From: Quillaja saponaria
Taxonomy: Eukaryota; Streptophyta; Magnoliopsida; Fabales; Quillajaceae
Direction: 5' to 3'
Length of the DNA stretch: 64,000 nucleotides
Assembly (NCBI GenBank): GCA_029379385.1
Contig: CM055610.1
Location: forward strand, 18,439,422 to 18,503,421
Shown: positions 47,466 to 61,661 of the stretch, in pieces
Layout of the letters: each line of letters begins with the position of its first letter
Numbering within the stretch: the stretch's first letter is position 1
Position numbers and translations under genes: made by a program
The notes under the pieces: generated by a model
Databases searched by the model: none
What the model was told of the DNA's origin: nothing
What the model saw: only the letters and a program-made list of their open reading frames with translations

Positions 47466-50400
47466 ATGGAAGATCTTCATGGAAATTTGTCGCCTCCCTC
47501 CTCTCTATCCTCTTCTTCTTCTTCTTCACCTAACCTACACCCCTTGTTGATTGATGAGGAGCTCTGGTTGATGGCCGAGGAAAGAGCCCAAGAGATATTA
47601 TGTACTATCCAACCTAATGTAGCATCTGAGCAGAATAGGAAGGATGTTATCGAATATGTTCAAAGGCGAATTAAAAGTTTCTTTGGAGCAGAGGTCAGAA
47701 TTTTCAATTGATAGTCCTCTTTTATGTTCTTTTCTTCTTTTGACGGGTGAGGGTGGGGATAATATGATGGTTGTTCTTAAGGTAGTTTTTCTCAATTTCA
47801 TTATTTGTTAGTAATAATAAAGTTTTTGCATACTGATTTTGGTGAATTATCTTATAGTGCATCCTTTAATGTATGCAATGAATGTTCCTTTGTTTTCTGT
47901 TTGGGAATGTCTGAACAACTGTGTTTCCTTCTTGCTTCAGGGCACGAAGATACTATGACAGTACTGCCTCATGAAAAATTATTATTACTATATTTATTGT
48001 TGTTGGTATTTGGTCATGTAACTATTGTTACCACCCTAGATATGGTTTTTTTTTTCTTCTGTAAATACACTTCTTAGAAGCCTAGATTGGTTCTTCCCCT
48101 ATATTTTATCACCTAAAATCATCATCAAGATCATAGACCGCCAAAGGACCTGTATTACCTCTGTGCAAGTCCTTTCACGTTGAAGCAAATTCTCTAATCC
48201 TAGTTTCTAAGCATGGCTACTACTATCACCTAATGCTCTTGTTTGTTTATATTTGCTCAGCTGTGCTCTGACGTTACCAAAATAGAGAGATTGTATTAGT
48301 GATTCATCTAATAAGGTGACTAGCATGCCTGAATCTGTTTTTCCTCTACCTATCTGAGGTGCAGTAAGAAAACATTGAAGTTTTGTGCAACCTAAAGTTC
48401 TATGTTTAGAAAATTTGACAATTATAATTATAGAAAGAGATACAGTTTAAATTTCCATTCTTCATCTTTGTCTCTGAACTAACTTAACTCCCAGAGCTTC
48501 TTGCATGCTGCTTTTGGTTTTGTTTACACTATAAATAAGTTAACAGTCATTGGTTAGTTTTTCTACTGAATGACGATTCCATAAAACCCTTAAATTGATT
48601 ACTCTGATGGACATGATTCCAAGGATCTAACACATCTCCCTCAAAATGAACTTGTTCATCCAATTTTGTAGAGCATTTTTATTATATAAAATTAGAACTT
48701 TTGCTTGATGTATCAGTAACTCCTATATTAGAATGTTTATGCTGTTACCTTTTTAACCTTAAATAAATTTCACATTGTTTTTCTTTTCTATGCACATTTT
48801 ATAGGTCTTCTCATTTGGCTCAGTGCCACTGAAAACCTATCTCCCTGATGGTGATATTGATTTGACTGCCCTCAGCCATCAAAATTTGGAGGAGGATTTG
48901 GCACAACAAGTATGCAGTATACTTGAAAGTGGAGAGGACTTAGAGTTCCAAATAGAAGACATACAATATATACGTGCACAGGTTTAGCATAGAACTCTCT
49001 TAGGATTTGTTTAGAATAATAGTTCTCCTTGCATTCCTGTGTTAACTTTTTTCACTTCTCTTTCTTAGTTTAAAAAAAATTAGATTTTAGATTGCACAAG
49101 TGCTAAAAACTCTGTTACTTCTTTTACTCCTTGCCAATTGCAATGGGGAGAATGGTATTCTGCAAGTCAACTATAGAGTAGCAACAGTCCATGCACAAGC
49201 TATCAGATAATAATTATGTTTATGAATCACGTGGTAGATAAATATTCTCTATAAAGTTTTATGCTTTCTATCATGGCAGCTTGTCCTATCCTTGATAATT
49301 CGATGCTCATCATTTCATGCTATTTTTCCTTTTCTTTTTGCGTGAAAACGCAGCATTCAATTGTATTCTTGCTTCGTTATCATAACCGTGTTAATGTAAT
49401 TATATTATCAGGTGGGCCTTTCATTGTTCAGTTCTTTCTGCCCGTCTTCACATACATTCCCCTCCCCATTTTTTTTGCCATACGATAATTTATCAGGAAA
49501 AAAAAAGTCCTTTAACATAAGAATTTTCTAGAAGCTCTTCCTCATAGAAGAATCCAAGGGAAATTGATATAGTTTTTGGTGGTTTGTTTCCTTCTCCATA
49601 TTAGAGTTTTTCTCATGCTAAATATACTGAACGATAGTGGGAATGTGAATTTATTCATTGGCTTGCAGACAGTATATGATTTGTTACCTTTTGGAATTTT
49701 TTTTTTTTTCCTTTGGCGTGGGTTAGATACTATTTTGTTAGTGTATCACAAAACCAACAAGACTGGAATTCTGACAAGAATTAGAGAAGTGACATTCGAC
49801 TCTTTTGATGATTTTGGAATTTATATATGGGCGTGCTTTCAGTTGGACTAGTTCATCATTGCAATTAAAAAAAAAAAAAAAAGAGACTGAGTGTGGCCAG
49901 CAAAGTCTAGAAGTTGGAGGGTAATAGAATGTTTGCGAAATCAAGAAAGAATCCTATCAATGTATGTAACAATGTGTGGAATCAGTGCATTTCATGTATT
50001 GTTATGCTTAGTAGGACAGTTAATAATCTAGGAAAGTTGGACATAAGCAGCAGCCACTTTAACCCACAAGATAAAACTTAAGCCTTTGTCCTTTCCTGGA
50101 TCAGTGCCTTAGTATTATATTATGTACCTGGGTTACCGACTCCATTATGGTTAGCTACATCTGACAGCTTTTAATTAAACAAGTCATTGTACTTCTTCCC
50201 CCTTTGTATCCTATATTTGTCCTTTTAATTAAACAATTTATCATCTGAAAGCTCTGGATTACATGATATCTTAAATTAACACTCTTTCTACATTTTTCTT
50301 TAGTTCTGTAGTAGTAGTTTCTATTTTCTGAGATGTAATCAACTTCAGGGTTTTATTGTTTTGATGTGAATTTTGGTGAAAGGTTAAGGTTGTGAAATGT

Positions 50401-53317
50401 ACGGTGAAAAATATAGCAGTTGACATCTCTTTCAATCAGATGGCTGGACTCTGTACTCTCTGCTTTCTGGAGCAGGTATGACATGATTATATTTTGATAT
50501 TTATCATTGCTACTCATTCTTTTAACTTGACGAGAGCAATTCTTAAGATGTATAGGTGTATGTTTCAATATTACACTAGCGTGGTGCTGAAAGTATATAC
50601 AATTGCAGATGATATATAAGGGAGTTTTGTTTTCTGGAAATAAAAAAATAAACTTGATCGTGGAGTGAATTTTTTGGTGGATGTTTGTAGTAAATATGAT
50701 GTGAGATGTCTTATCAATACTGACCTTTAGGTTAAATCTCTACACAACTACCTGCTCCTTTTCCTGCATGTCAACTGTGATATATCGGTCTCACTTTCAT
50801 TGCTGTCATGCTCTCTTTTCCTTTTGGATTCTTTTTTCCCCTGAGCCTGTTATGTTTTCTATCCTGTAAGATCTCTACTAATTGAAAATAATGTTCATGG
50901 TCGAACTGTGAATACAATTTGTGTTCCTTTTCCTCTATCCCTTTTGCTTATTTTCTACGGAGCAGCTGAATGATGAGCACGTTTCCTTTTTTACTTTAAT
51001 CTTTTTTATACGTTTTCTTGTTGCTTATGAGTAATTGAAACAGCATTCTCTCTCTCTCTTTGTGGAAGATTTTTTGTCGATATTTGGTTGAAATGCTATG
51101 TTTAGTTCATATTCTGATTTCCCTAGTGCTGCTTGTTTCTCAGGTCGACCAGCTTATAGGGAAAAACCATCTTTTCAAACGCAGTATCATTTTGATCAAA
51201 GCCTGGTGCTTCTATGAAAGCCGGATTCTTGGTGCACACCATGGTTTAATGTCTACATATGCATTAGAAACATTAGTCTTGTATATTATTAATGTCTTTC
51301 ATTCATCACTCCGTGGTCCTTTAGAGGTGAGTTTTGTTCTGCCATGGCTTCCCTTTTGCATTGGCCAGTGCAAGAAAGATACTAAATTGACACTGCTAGC
51401 AGGTCCTGTACAGATTTTTGGACTACTATAGCACATTTGATTGGGACAGTTACTGTGTCAGTGTAAATGGTCCCATTGCCATATCATCTCTTCCAGAAAT
51501 TGTTGGTAAGTATTATTTTGATCATTTGTGAATTTGGGCATTATAACCTTATAATGATTACTTGTTTTCCTGAGAAATTATTTATTTGTTCCAGAGACAA
51601 GCCACTGTGAAGGGAATGAATTGTTTCTCAGTAAGGAGTTTATGAGAAATTGCAGAGATATCTTTTCAGTTCCAGCAAGGGTATGTGAGACTGTGGTTCA
51701 TGAATTTCCCATTAAGCACCTGAACATCGTGGATCCCTCTAAAAAACACAAACAACCTGGGGCGTAGTGTCAGCAAAGGTAATTCTACCTGCTGAAGTGT
51801 TTAAAAGGGTATATACTGAAGTGCTTGAGACTGAATCTGTACTTGATTGTTTAAAGGGCTTGAGAAACTTTTTTTCTTCTCTGGACACCTGTTGAAATAG
51901 CAGTCACAATCACACTACTGCTGAAACATATTCACAGCACTGGGTTCTTGTACGCTTGGAATTATGTTACAAGATAATTTACATAAAATGAGATGGTCTA
52001 GTATGAGATCTTGATCTCAGAGAGAACTTTGAAGGTTTATCACATTTTGACGGATTTGTACTGATAACTCTCTTATTGAATTTGCATGATAATAGATACT
52101 TCTTTTAAAGGTGTATTTTAACTCTTCTAGTTATTTAGTGCATTCATTAATTGATAATGGTCTTTTTTATCATCTTCCAGGCAATTTCCATCGGATAAGA
52201 TGTGCCCTTTCCTTTGGGGCTCAAAAGCTTGAAGAGATACTTAGACTACCAGGAGAAGGCATGGGTGAGGCTCTTGAGAAGTTCTTTAAAAATACCTTGG
52301 CTAGGAATGGAAAGGGACAAAGGCCAGATGTTCAAGTTCCCGTTCCTGCATTTGGTACTGGAAGATCTGAAGCGTCTGACCTTAGTGGAGACTATGACAG
52401 TTATTATAGTGGTCTACAGTATTGTCAGTGGTTCAATAGTTATACCATACCTGTAACTGCACTACCCAGTCCTCCATTGTCACCGTCTCAGCTACAGAAC
52501 AGTTCATGCGATATACTTGCACAGTCAGCACAGTATGACTGGAGTATTCTTTACCAATTGGGCAATGATGTTTATGTCCAAGGACAGACATTCTGCCTTC
52601 CAAATGCCTCCCAACAGTCTGCTGCAACTTTCAGCATTGAAGAAAAGGGGAAATCACGAGGAACAGGCACATACATCCCTGACATGGTACTCTAATGAGA
52701 ATTTCTTTTGTGTGCTTATTTCCTATAAAAAAAACTATCAAATGACTGGCTTTGTCACGCCAAACATGTATGGATATTGCAGACTCATCATTCATATATG
52801 CACACAAGGGTGTCCAGGTCAAGGAAGCTGGATAGTCATCATGTGTTGCTGAAATCACCCCAAAAGGCAAACCAAGTGGAGGATTGTTCCGAGACAGACA
52901 TGCCTACCAATGGTGATGGAAGCTCCTTCAAGGTCTCCATTGAAGATTTTCCCGTTCTTCCAAGCAATCATAATAAAGCCACACCATCAGAAAACCATCA
53001 ATCTCTGAAGCTAACTTGTAAATCGGAAGAGGCCAACTCTTCTCTCCCCCATTTGAGTATTGAATTTGGAACTTACAAGCCAACAACATTGAAATTAGAT
53101 TTGCCAGTAAAAAGTGAGCAGGCAGATGTTTTAGCAACTTTCGATACTATGCTAGGTATCTCAAGGATCGCAATGCCGAAAGAGGAATTTTCTGGGAGTG
53201 ATGAGGCTCAGGTACAGACTGTGAATATTTTGATGGATACACATTATATCATCATGGAGTACTAATGCTATTTTGTTTCTGCAGGGGACTTGTCCAACCA
53301 TGCCAGGTAGAAGATGA
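47466..53317 (+). CDS. PAP/OAS1-type nucleotidyltransferase (frameshift in exon 6)
   Basis: Nine coding exons: 47466-47693, 48805-48981, 50383-50475, 51144-51326, 51403-51505, 51595-51778, 52181-52686, 52783-53211 and 53285-53317. The family resembles Arabidopsis At3g56320/At2g40520 (from memory), DNA polymerase beta-like nucleotidyltransferases that probably add nucleotides to RNA 3' ends; the substrate is not known to me. Motifs: FGSVPLKTYLPDGDIDLTAL with the two catalytic Asp in DGDIDL; a third Asp in IAVDISFNQ; and a substrate-binding part SIILIKAWCFYESRILGAHH. The N-terminus is Ser-rich (about 8-22). Late exons encode a low-complexity tail with RGTGTYIPDM and SIEDFPVLP. Exon 51595-51778 is 184 nt, one base too many: similarity passes from KHLNIVDPSKK to NNLGRSVSK in another frame near the A6 run at 51741-51746. 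Either the gene is broken here or the sequence has an error. Confidence 0.8.
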
Positions 53318-53929
53318 TACTGAATTTCCCGTCATCCCCAAAAGCAGCATACTCAAACGAGGAACTGCAGTTGGATAAAAACGCCACTGATTGGAGGTGA
53401 TTCACAATGCACCTACATCAGGATAACTTTAGGATGACAGGAACTTCTAGCCATTAGGAAGGTTTCAGCGACCAATTTTGTTCACCCTCGCCCCTCCAAA
53501 AAAAAGAACCCAAGTGGTAGGATGATTACCTTGAAGACATTTTGTATGAAATGCTCTTCAAAGTGACAAACTTTGCATTGTCCTTTCCTTCAAAATGAAG
53601 GAAAGATGTGTATTATGCTTGTAAGGGTCAGAATGATTAACATGACATTGAGGACTGTTTAGCATTATTCATTGGTTTAATGTGTAGAACTTGCCATATT
53701 CTTTTTCTGTAAGAATATTGCATGATAATGACAATTACTAATAAATACTCTCAGACTTATTATGATTTGACTTCTGTATGCTAGCGATTGTTATAAAATT
53801 ACCATGTATGCAGTGCAACTGTGCAAACATTATGAGAGCTTAGTTCAATTTCAAAAGCACATAACTACTTGTACAAAACTCCAAACGAACTCCCAGGAAC
53901 CTAAATCCCACCAGTACTTTAAGGGCGCG
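53318..53929. other. 3' UTR region between convergent genes
   Basis: About 600 bases separate the nucleotidyltransferase stop from the reverse-strand alpha-galactosidase stop. AATAAA near 53741 could serve the forward gene. Nothing else recognised. Confidence 0.6.
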
Positions 53930-55620
53930 CTATATTTCAGACCGATATGCTGCCTGGGGACTGAAAATATACAGATGACAATCGTGAGGATCAACCTTAG
54001 AGCTGAATGATGATGCTGCATCTCCAGCAACTTCTTTGTGCTGCAAGTAGACAAGTACAAAGTTAGCACGTGACTGGTTATTTATTAGCAGCAGTTGAAG
54101 AATGTTGCTGAAGTGCCAGCGGTTCTAAAACACAACAAAATTCATCTGAGTTTTAGGTTGCAAAAGAGAGATAGAATACTTCTGTTGCATGTGGTGGAGC
54201 CAACAAAATTCAACATGAGATCCATAAGATAGTAATAATGCATTAACTGGATGCTATCATGCAGGCTAAAAGTAACAATGATACACTGCCTAGTGCCGAT
54301 GCAGGTAAGTTTCCTCTCACCTGCCACAAATCTCTTACAGAGACGCTAGTACCAGATTCAAGCCCAATTACTTCCCATGCAGCTGTTATAGTTGCAGCTT
54401 TTGAGCATCGATTCCAGAGAGCAACAACCAATTGGTGTCCAGTCAAAGGACCTGACCAAACCTGGTAGAAAGATACACAATTGAAGAGCAAGTTTAACAA
54501 TACTAACAGATGTAATATTAAACTCATGACAGAAAAACATTTTTTTTATTAATTTGTTCCATCAAATCATGAATAAGCAAATATAAGTACCCTAAAAAAT
54601 GAGTAATTTGTTGATACTAAACATCTAATTGTTTACAATCAGAAATTATGAAAGATTATCATGAGCCTAGCTATTAATATAGCTTGCCGGTTGTTTTACA
54701 ATAGACAACACTCACATATACATGAGGTACATACTCTATGGCTAACAAAAATATATATGAGAAATGAAAATTATTTTCCCTTCAAATCTGACATCCAATG
54801 GGTAGAGGGTGTAGGAGTTCAGTCTAGAATGAAACAGTGCTCAGAAAACTATAAGCGTCCTGGAAAACTTAACAATAGTCTCCTTTAAAATTTAAGGCTG
54901 CCTTATTATATATATCACAATATGTAACGTGCATGAGAGAATGACCTGAAAACAGCCATCAGTTCCAGCAACTTGAACTTTTCTTCCCTGAACTCCAAGC
55001 GGGTCTACATAAATAAATAAAATCACCCAGTTAATCCCCCTGAAGATAACCAACTGAAGAAACCATGCAACCCATCAACAAATGAATTAAGATAAACTTG
55101 CATCACATGCAAACATGATTACAAAATCAGAGAGCAAAATGACTATCACCTTGGTTTACGGCAATGACTTCCTTGTTACTCAAAATCTCAAAGGTTTCTG
55201 CTGTCATGTTTCTTACATCGCAACCAATTAAAAGAGGGGCCTGCACATTGAAATTCACCATCTCAAGCTTGTGAAAGACATCAGTATATAAGAATAAAAT
55301 CATTTAATACAGCAACTTTATTGGATAAAATTAGGTGTTGTCATAGTATCCATCAATAGCAACTTGCAGTAATTGTTCACTCGGAATGCTGAACGTGTTC
55401 TCACCACCAAAAAAAGTAGCAATGGAAGAACAGTTTACTTTGAGATGATCGAGCCACTCTATAATTCAGACTGCATTTTTTGTAGACAGTTATATAAAGT
55501 TTGGTGATAACTTACAACATATCTGTTACCCTACGAACCCAAGTGAGTGATATTAAATTTATCTCAGAAACCTAGTGTGACACAGAATAGTATCTAAATG
55601 AACCAGCACTTTTTGTGTGT

Positions 55621-55671
<51 letters not shown>

Positions 55672-58600
55672 GGGGGGTGGTGGAGGGGGAGTATGGAGAC
55701 CTTCATTAAAGCCCAGATGCTGAAATGAGCACGATATTCCTGGTAACTCATGCCTCCATTGCCAACTTCCAACATATCTGGGTCTGTGCAGGGTCAATAA
55801 TATGGAGAATAAGTAAGTTCCTTCTTCAGGATTGATCTTGATTATCAAACATGTTTCCACAACAGTAACATTTTACCATTCCATCCACCAGGACCAGCAT
55901 AAGCTGCCCACTTGTCATTCAGATCAGCAATAGTTGTCATACTAAAAAAAAGAGCAAGAGAAATCACTCAGTATGAAAATATGACATAGACAAATTTTGA
56001 TTCTTCCCCTAGAATTTGTTGTGATCTGACCATTTACACTCATACACAATGTGTTAAAGCTCTTAAATGGAATGAAAGTGCGAACATAATACGAACTGGA
56101 AATGCATCATATTCTTTTCCAAGATGAATGCATTTTTTATTTTTTATTTTTTTTAAAAAAAGATGTCATATCATGAACGTTGAGTTTATGTCTCATCATG
56201 AACATATATTCAGACTTGTAATGGGGACTAGGGATTTGAGTATTTGTGTTGGTTCACCAAGAATGTTACTAATCCATACAGTTGAGTTCCATAGCAAAAA
56301 AAACTAATACCTACCTCTACAAGGACTTCCAAATTTAGCCAGCACAAAACACTTGGAAACATTTGTGTTAGAGCAAATCATTTTCGAAATTCCTCGGGCT
56401 GCCACGGTTTTCATCATTCTGATGGTGATCTTAGAGGTTTTGACTATTGTGGACCAAGATATCCCCTGTTCTTAAAGTAGACTGAAGCCTTGAGTCCCAA
56501 CTCTGTAGGTAGGCATTGAGGAAAATAAGTTTCTTCTTCGTAGGACGCATTTCGGCTTTACCACTTTCTGTTCTTCTCATTGTCCCTCATGCAAATTGCA
56601 TGAAAAATACAATGCATCCTTTCTGTCATTCATTCCTTCTTCCCAGTTCATATTTCGTTTGTCTCACTTTTACTCTTACCAACCATACCCAAGGTGCAAG
56701 TAACCACACCCCCATATATCTCTTGTTCATCGTTAGCATGTGTAAAATGCACATGTATTCTTTTCACTTTTTTATGTTAAGAGCCAAAGTTGTCAGGCAT
56801 GTTTCTTACTGAGTCAGGACTTTGTCAAAATAAAAAGAAAAGGAAAAAAAAAGAGTCTATTATTAAGTCTTTAACTAGGGTGCTCTTGTTGTCATGTGAC
56901 TGACCCTGAGATTTTTCTATACCACATAAAGACAGAATCCTAACCTTGCCCATGTGTCATTGATGTCCTCAGTTGTACGCCAGCTATTTCCGACCTTCGG
57001 TGCCCATAAGGCAGGGTCATCAACGCCCCTGTTAGACCAAAAGATAAGCATGCAGATTTTCGTTGAAGATAATTATAATTAAAACCAAGATAACAAACAA
57101 GAGACTGATACAGTTGAATTACCAATCACAAAGTGAATAAAAAATTGTGTATCCGCTTGCATTAAGTGCATCACGCATTGGTGGGTACCTGGAAAACATG
57201 CAATCATATTCAATAAAAGAAAAATAATACTAGGTGAAGCTACTTTCAAAATTCATACGAGATCAGATGAGTAGAAACCGTTTCTTTGGTTCGATGCCCA
57301 GATTGTAACAATTGTCATACTTCAAATAATCTACACCCTGGTAACAGAAGAGATATACATTAACACAAGTAATAACTCAGACATATACACATCTCAGAGA
57401 AACTGATGAGAAATAATATTACCAAACTCACTCATCCTAAATTGATATAAAATATTTAATATAAAGTAAATATACATATATGCATGTACTTAGATTACTA
57501 AAATTATGCATTGAACCTTATACATTGCAGATACCAATTTTTGCAATACGCAAATGGGTATTTTCCTAATAAAGGAATGAGTCAAACAGTAACAAAAGAA
57601 ATTTAAAAATAAGTATGTTATAATCTTAAAATCTACTAAGAAAATGTTAGTTATAGCATGAATAAGAGATTGCTCAATATTTTAAAAAGTTTTATTTATT
57701 TACTGTTGTGAACATTATTATTCCCCTAGAAATAATATAAAACATGAAAATTAATAGAGGATACTTCAGGCTTTGAGGAATTCAAAGAACCCAGAACAAT
57801 AAGGATTGAGAGAAGACAGAAACTAACCCATGAAGCAAACAAATTTGCATCATCAACTTCATGAAAAAGTGATCCTGGTCGAACTTCACATGTAAAAATC
57901 CTACAATATATAGTTGGGGTGGGTCAAGATTATAAGAAGATTGAGAAATCAGAATAAGGCATTCCACATAAGGATCATAATTATTTTGCAACAATTTAAT
58001 TTGAGATTCTGATCTGATGTTGGGAAAATCATCCTACCCAGCATCAGAATATATACCAAGCTTGAGGCCCTTTCTATGTACATAATCTGCCAGGGATTTG
58101 ATTCCTGATGGGAAAGTTTTAGGATCAGGGACCAGTTGACCCTGCACAACAACAACAAAAAAAAGAAAAAAAAAAAAGAAGAAGAAACAATGAGGGAATC
58201 AAGATTTACCTGAGACATCCTAATTCTTTTTGTTACTCTAAAGCTTTCTTAACATTTCTAAAACCTACATGTGTTGCTGGTAGAATAACCTTGGAACAAC
58301 TGTTAAAGAAGCATAATGAAAGTATAGCTATTAGAGCCCAAGAGATTTTGTAGTAACATTGAAGCAACTCCTTCCCCACCAATTAAAAGTTAAAGAAGAG
58401 AACATTTAAAGCTGATAGGAATCTCCTAAGAGAAACATAGTAGACCTAAATACTGCAAGGGCAACATGCTGATATGTAATTAGTAAGTATTATCAGATTT
58501 CTAAGAAGTCACATGATTCAGCTGACCTCTGAATTTCTCTTTGCAGAAGACCAGCAATCATCTGCATTTACCATAACTCATAAGTCCAAAACAAAAAGAA

Positions 58601-59717
58601 AACTGTTACTTGAACATTCACTTTAAACGTGCAATAAGAATACCTATGTTAATGTACACATAACCTAAATCAGCCAACCCCGTCGATATAAGTGCATCAG
58701 CTGTATGAAAAAAAAGAGGTGTTAGTGCTTCCAACAGAATCCACACAATTCAGGTTGATTTTTTGGTGGTTCAAACTTTTCTCTACCTGGCTGATAATGA
58801 ATATAACCAGCCACTTCACTACATTTATATACTCATCACTCATCCTCCTTCACACACTTCAGAAGCTCACAAATTTTATTTTTTGTAGTTATTCATCATA
58901 ATTAACACACATCAATCCAATGAGGAAACGCAAGTGGTGCAAATATTAAATAGGATCAAGCAAACAAGACCTGTTTCCTTTATGACTGTTTCATTAATAT
59001 TGCAGGCAAAGAAGTTCCAGCTATTCCATCTGCCCAAAAATACGTCATGGTTATGACAGTACTTCATCATATCATGTAAGTCATGGTTAATAAAAACAAT
59101 CCACATATTAAAGGAAATAGTAAAATTAAAAGAAAAATAAATAAATCCGAATCATTAGATACATGCAATGGTTGAAAAACCCGATGAACTATATGAAGAT
59201 CCAAATCTCAAGAAACAACCAACAATTGGGATGTCTTAAATACCTAATTTGTTGAAGATCCCATTCATATGTTTTCTGAGAATTGAGAAGTTTCAGTGAT
59301 AGCCAATATATGGAAAACTGGCTATTAATCAACTTATTCTGATTAATAAACGGTAAAACGAATCCCAGAAAGTGAAAAAGCAGAGCAAAAATTAAAAATT
59401 GGAATCAGGTAACCAGAACCCAGAAAATCCAAAATTAGTATATGCAACTGAAATAGATGATAGTTGGTAGAGATAGAGAAAGAAGATATTTTAACGAACC
59501 CCATAGGAGGCGTTTGAGCCAAGCCATTATTTAGTTGCAGTATACCATACTTGGAAGTATCGTAAACAGTAACATTGAAGATTGATTTGAAAGTGGGTAT
59601 CTCGTAGCTTTGCAAGAGAGGTACTACTACTCTTCCTGCAATTGCAAAAGAGGATGCATATAGAGAGAGAATCAGAAAGTGTAGAGAGAGAATGGTGCTC
59701 AGCTTCTGCTCCGCCAT
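53930..59717 (-). CDS. AGAL3: Alpha-galactosidase, glycoside hydrolase family 27 (melibiase)
   Basis: Fifteen exons: 59717-59500, 59029-58971, 58700-58644, 58561-58527, 58141-58038, 57900-57828, 57337-57279, 57188-57123, 57028-56945, 55941-55877, 55783-55701, 55240-55150, 55004-54946, 54461-54321 and 54040-53930. They join in frame to 434 aa, close to the family length. The enzyme releases terminal alpha-galactose from raffinose-type sugars, galactomannan or glycolipids in the wall or vacuole. Residues 1-27 form a signal peptide. The catalytic barrel opens with [16 protein letters not shown]; the nucleophile is Asp190 in LKYDNCYN and the acid/base is Asp245 in [32 protein letters not shown] is the family block after that. 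The C-terminal part ([18 protein letters not shown] on) is the beta-sandwich. AGAL3 (At3g56310 type) is chosen for the neighbourhood and the extra segment before NNGLAQ. No breaks. Confidence 0.92.
55614..55683. repeat. (GT)n followed by G36 tract
   Basis: About ten GT units (55614-55634) followed by 36 G residues (55635-55670) and TGGGGGGTGG. On the gene strand this is a C-rich tract beginning within 30 bases of the 5' splice site of the alpha-galactosidase intron after exon 55783-55701. Confidence 0.9.
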
Positions 59718-60091
59718 TGATGAAACTGCTACAAATCTTTCTTTACTCTTCCTCTGACCGTTGGAAATATGTAGAAGCAAAGAATAAATAAGAGTACATT
59801 TACGTGTTTGTGATTTAAAGTTGAAGCAGGGCGTTGACACTAGACACAAAGAAATTTGTGGCTTTATCAGGTTCTGTATGGCAAGTCACCATTGCCATTT
59901 CTGTTGGACATTTCCTTGCAATATAAAATTTGTTTCCTAAAATACTAATTAATCGAGCAGAATTCTTGCCAAACATTATCTGTAAAGATTGATTAAGATT
60001 TTGAACTTATTATATGATTATATAGAAAATAATTTATACTTCTCTCTCATTTATATTTCTTCCTGCCCCCTTAACTATCCTTTTAGAATCT

Positions 60092-60618
60092 AAACTTTAA
60101 AATAATTTTCAATGGAGGTACTCACTTTTTATTTTATATTATTTAAGATACTTGTTTTTTATTTTTATATGATTTGAGACGTTCTATTAAAATTTGATGA
60201 TTGTAATTATTAAAAAAATAGTGACATGTCAATTATCTAGTTATTCTACTAATTAAATGTCTAAGATAAATATTAAAAAATATCAACTAATATGAAATTT
60301 TATTTTTCATTACTTATTATGAGACAAGATTTACTAATTTTGTGAAAAAAAAAGAAAAAGAAGAAGGATGATGCAATACATCAATGAATTGTGAGAATTT
60401 TGAGAAATAACTAGGAAAATATTTTTAAAAATAAAATAAATATATATAGAAGAAAAAAATATTATGATATCTTAAAAAAATTGACATGTCATTATTTTTG
60501 ATAACCATACTCATTGGTTCTTAATAGAGTGTCTCAAATGTATAAAAAAGAAATATGAGTGCCTCAAACAATATAAAAAAAAATATGATTGCTTATTTTG
60601 AAAATAATTTTTAAGTTG
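60092..60618. mobile_element. Fold-back MITE with about 140-bp inverted termini
   Basis: The left arm (60092-60234) and the reverse complement of the right arm (60480-60618) share AATAATTTTCAA, CACTxxTATTT, ATATGATTTGAGACGTTCTA (left form) and GACATGTCAA in the same order. The arms are clearly diverged. The interior is about 245 bp with no coding frame. The superfamily cannot be fixed because the target duplication is unclear. Confidence 0.6.
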
Positions 60619-61661
60619 AGATTTTCAAATGATAGTTAATTCTAGATCAAATTAATCGTTGCAGTAGCCCTAAATTTATGTTTCAATATAATTACGGTGA
60701 AAATTCTTCTAAATAAATAATAGTGATAAGGTGAATACAATATTCCTTGTAGAGTACCTTATTACCTTTACCATTTTTACAATCAAAATATTAAGTTGGT
60801 ACACTATCATTTTTGAAACAAATTACACATCAACTCTATCACATTTGTCACATCGCCAGATTGTATTTTTCACTTTGAGGAATAACTCTAAATAATTAGC
60901 ATAAATTATAGGTAGGATCCATGGTGAGATAGCTTTATGAACTTGTTCCTAGAGGAATTACTTTCCAAATAAATTCTTCTTTTTGTGGTTGCTTGCACAA
61001 TTGCCTAATATGATGTTCTTGTTGTCTGTTTTTTCAAGTATGACTAATGGTTCCTTAACATTGATGTGAAGTGTTTGATTGAAGTTAATACCATTTAGTT
61101 TGTTTGGTAATTGTATCAAAGCATCACATTGAGTATGAAAATTGCTAATAAGTTATGATTGTGGCAAATCAAAACAACAATTTAACAATTCGTGAGAAAG
61201 CTACTTGTTAAAGATTTGACTTGATTTTGGTTTATTTTATAAACAAATTGATTTCAAGTTATATTTTACGATTTATTAATGAACCAAGTTGAAATTTTAC
61301 AAAATTCGATTTTTAAGCTCGTAAGACTAATTTGTTTAATATATATTGTATTGGCACAAACATAATAATCTTTGGAATGAAAAATTAATTTGAAATCACT
61401 AGATATGTCTTTTAAATTTTATGGGATTTACAAATGTTGTAATTTTATAATATAACAACTATTTATGAGTTATGATAAATAAAAAATTCGTCTATTAACT
61501 TAGTAGTGAAATAGATTTTAATAAATATTTTAAAAATCTTTTAACATCTTAATTCAGGATTTTACACTGAATGAAATTGCAAACTATTGACAGTATTTTT
61601 CCAACAATATTGACATGTCTATGGTTTTAAAGGCATCTGCCCATATTACCCAAAAAAAAAA

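Noticed and set aside
52111..52695. Independent 194-aa gene.
   Set aside because: It is an exon (52181-52686) of the nucleotidyltransferase with intron sequence read on both sides.
55572..55860. Reverse-strand Pro/His/Thr-rich ORFs.
   Set aside because: They arise from reading the alpha-galactosidase exon into the C-run/ACAC tract of the next intron.
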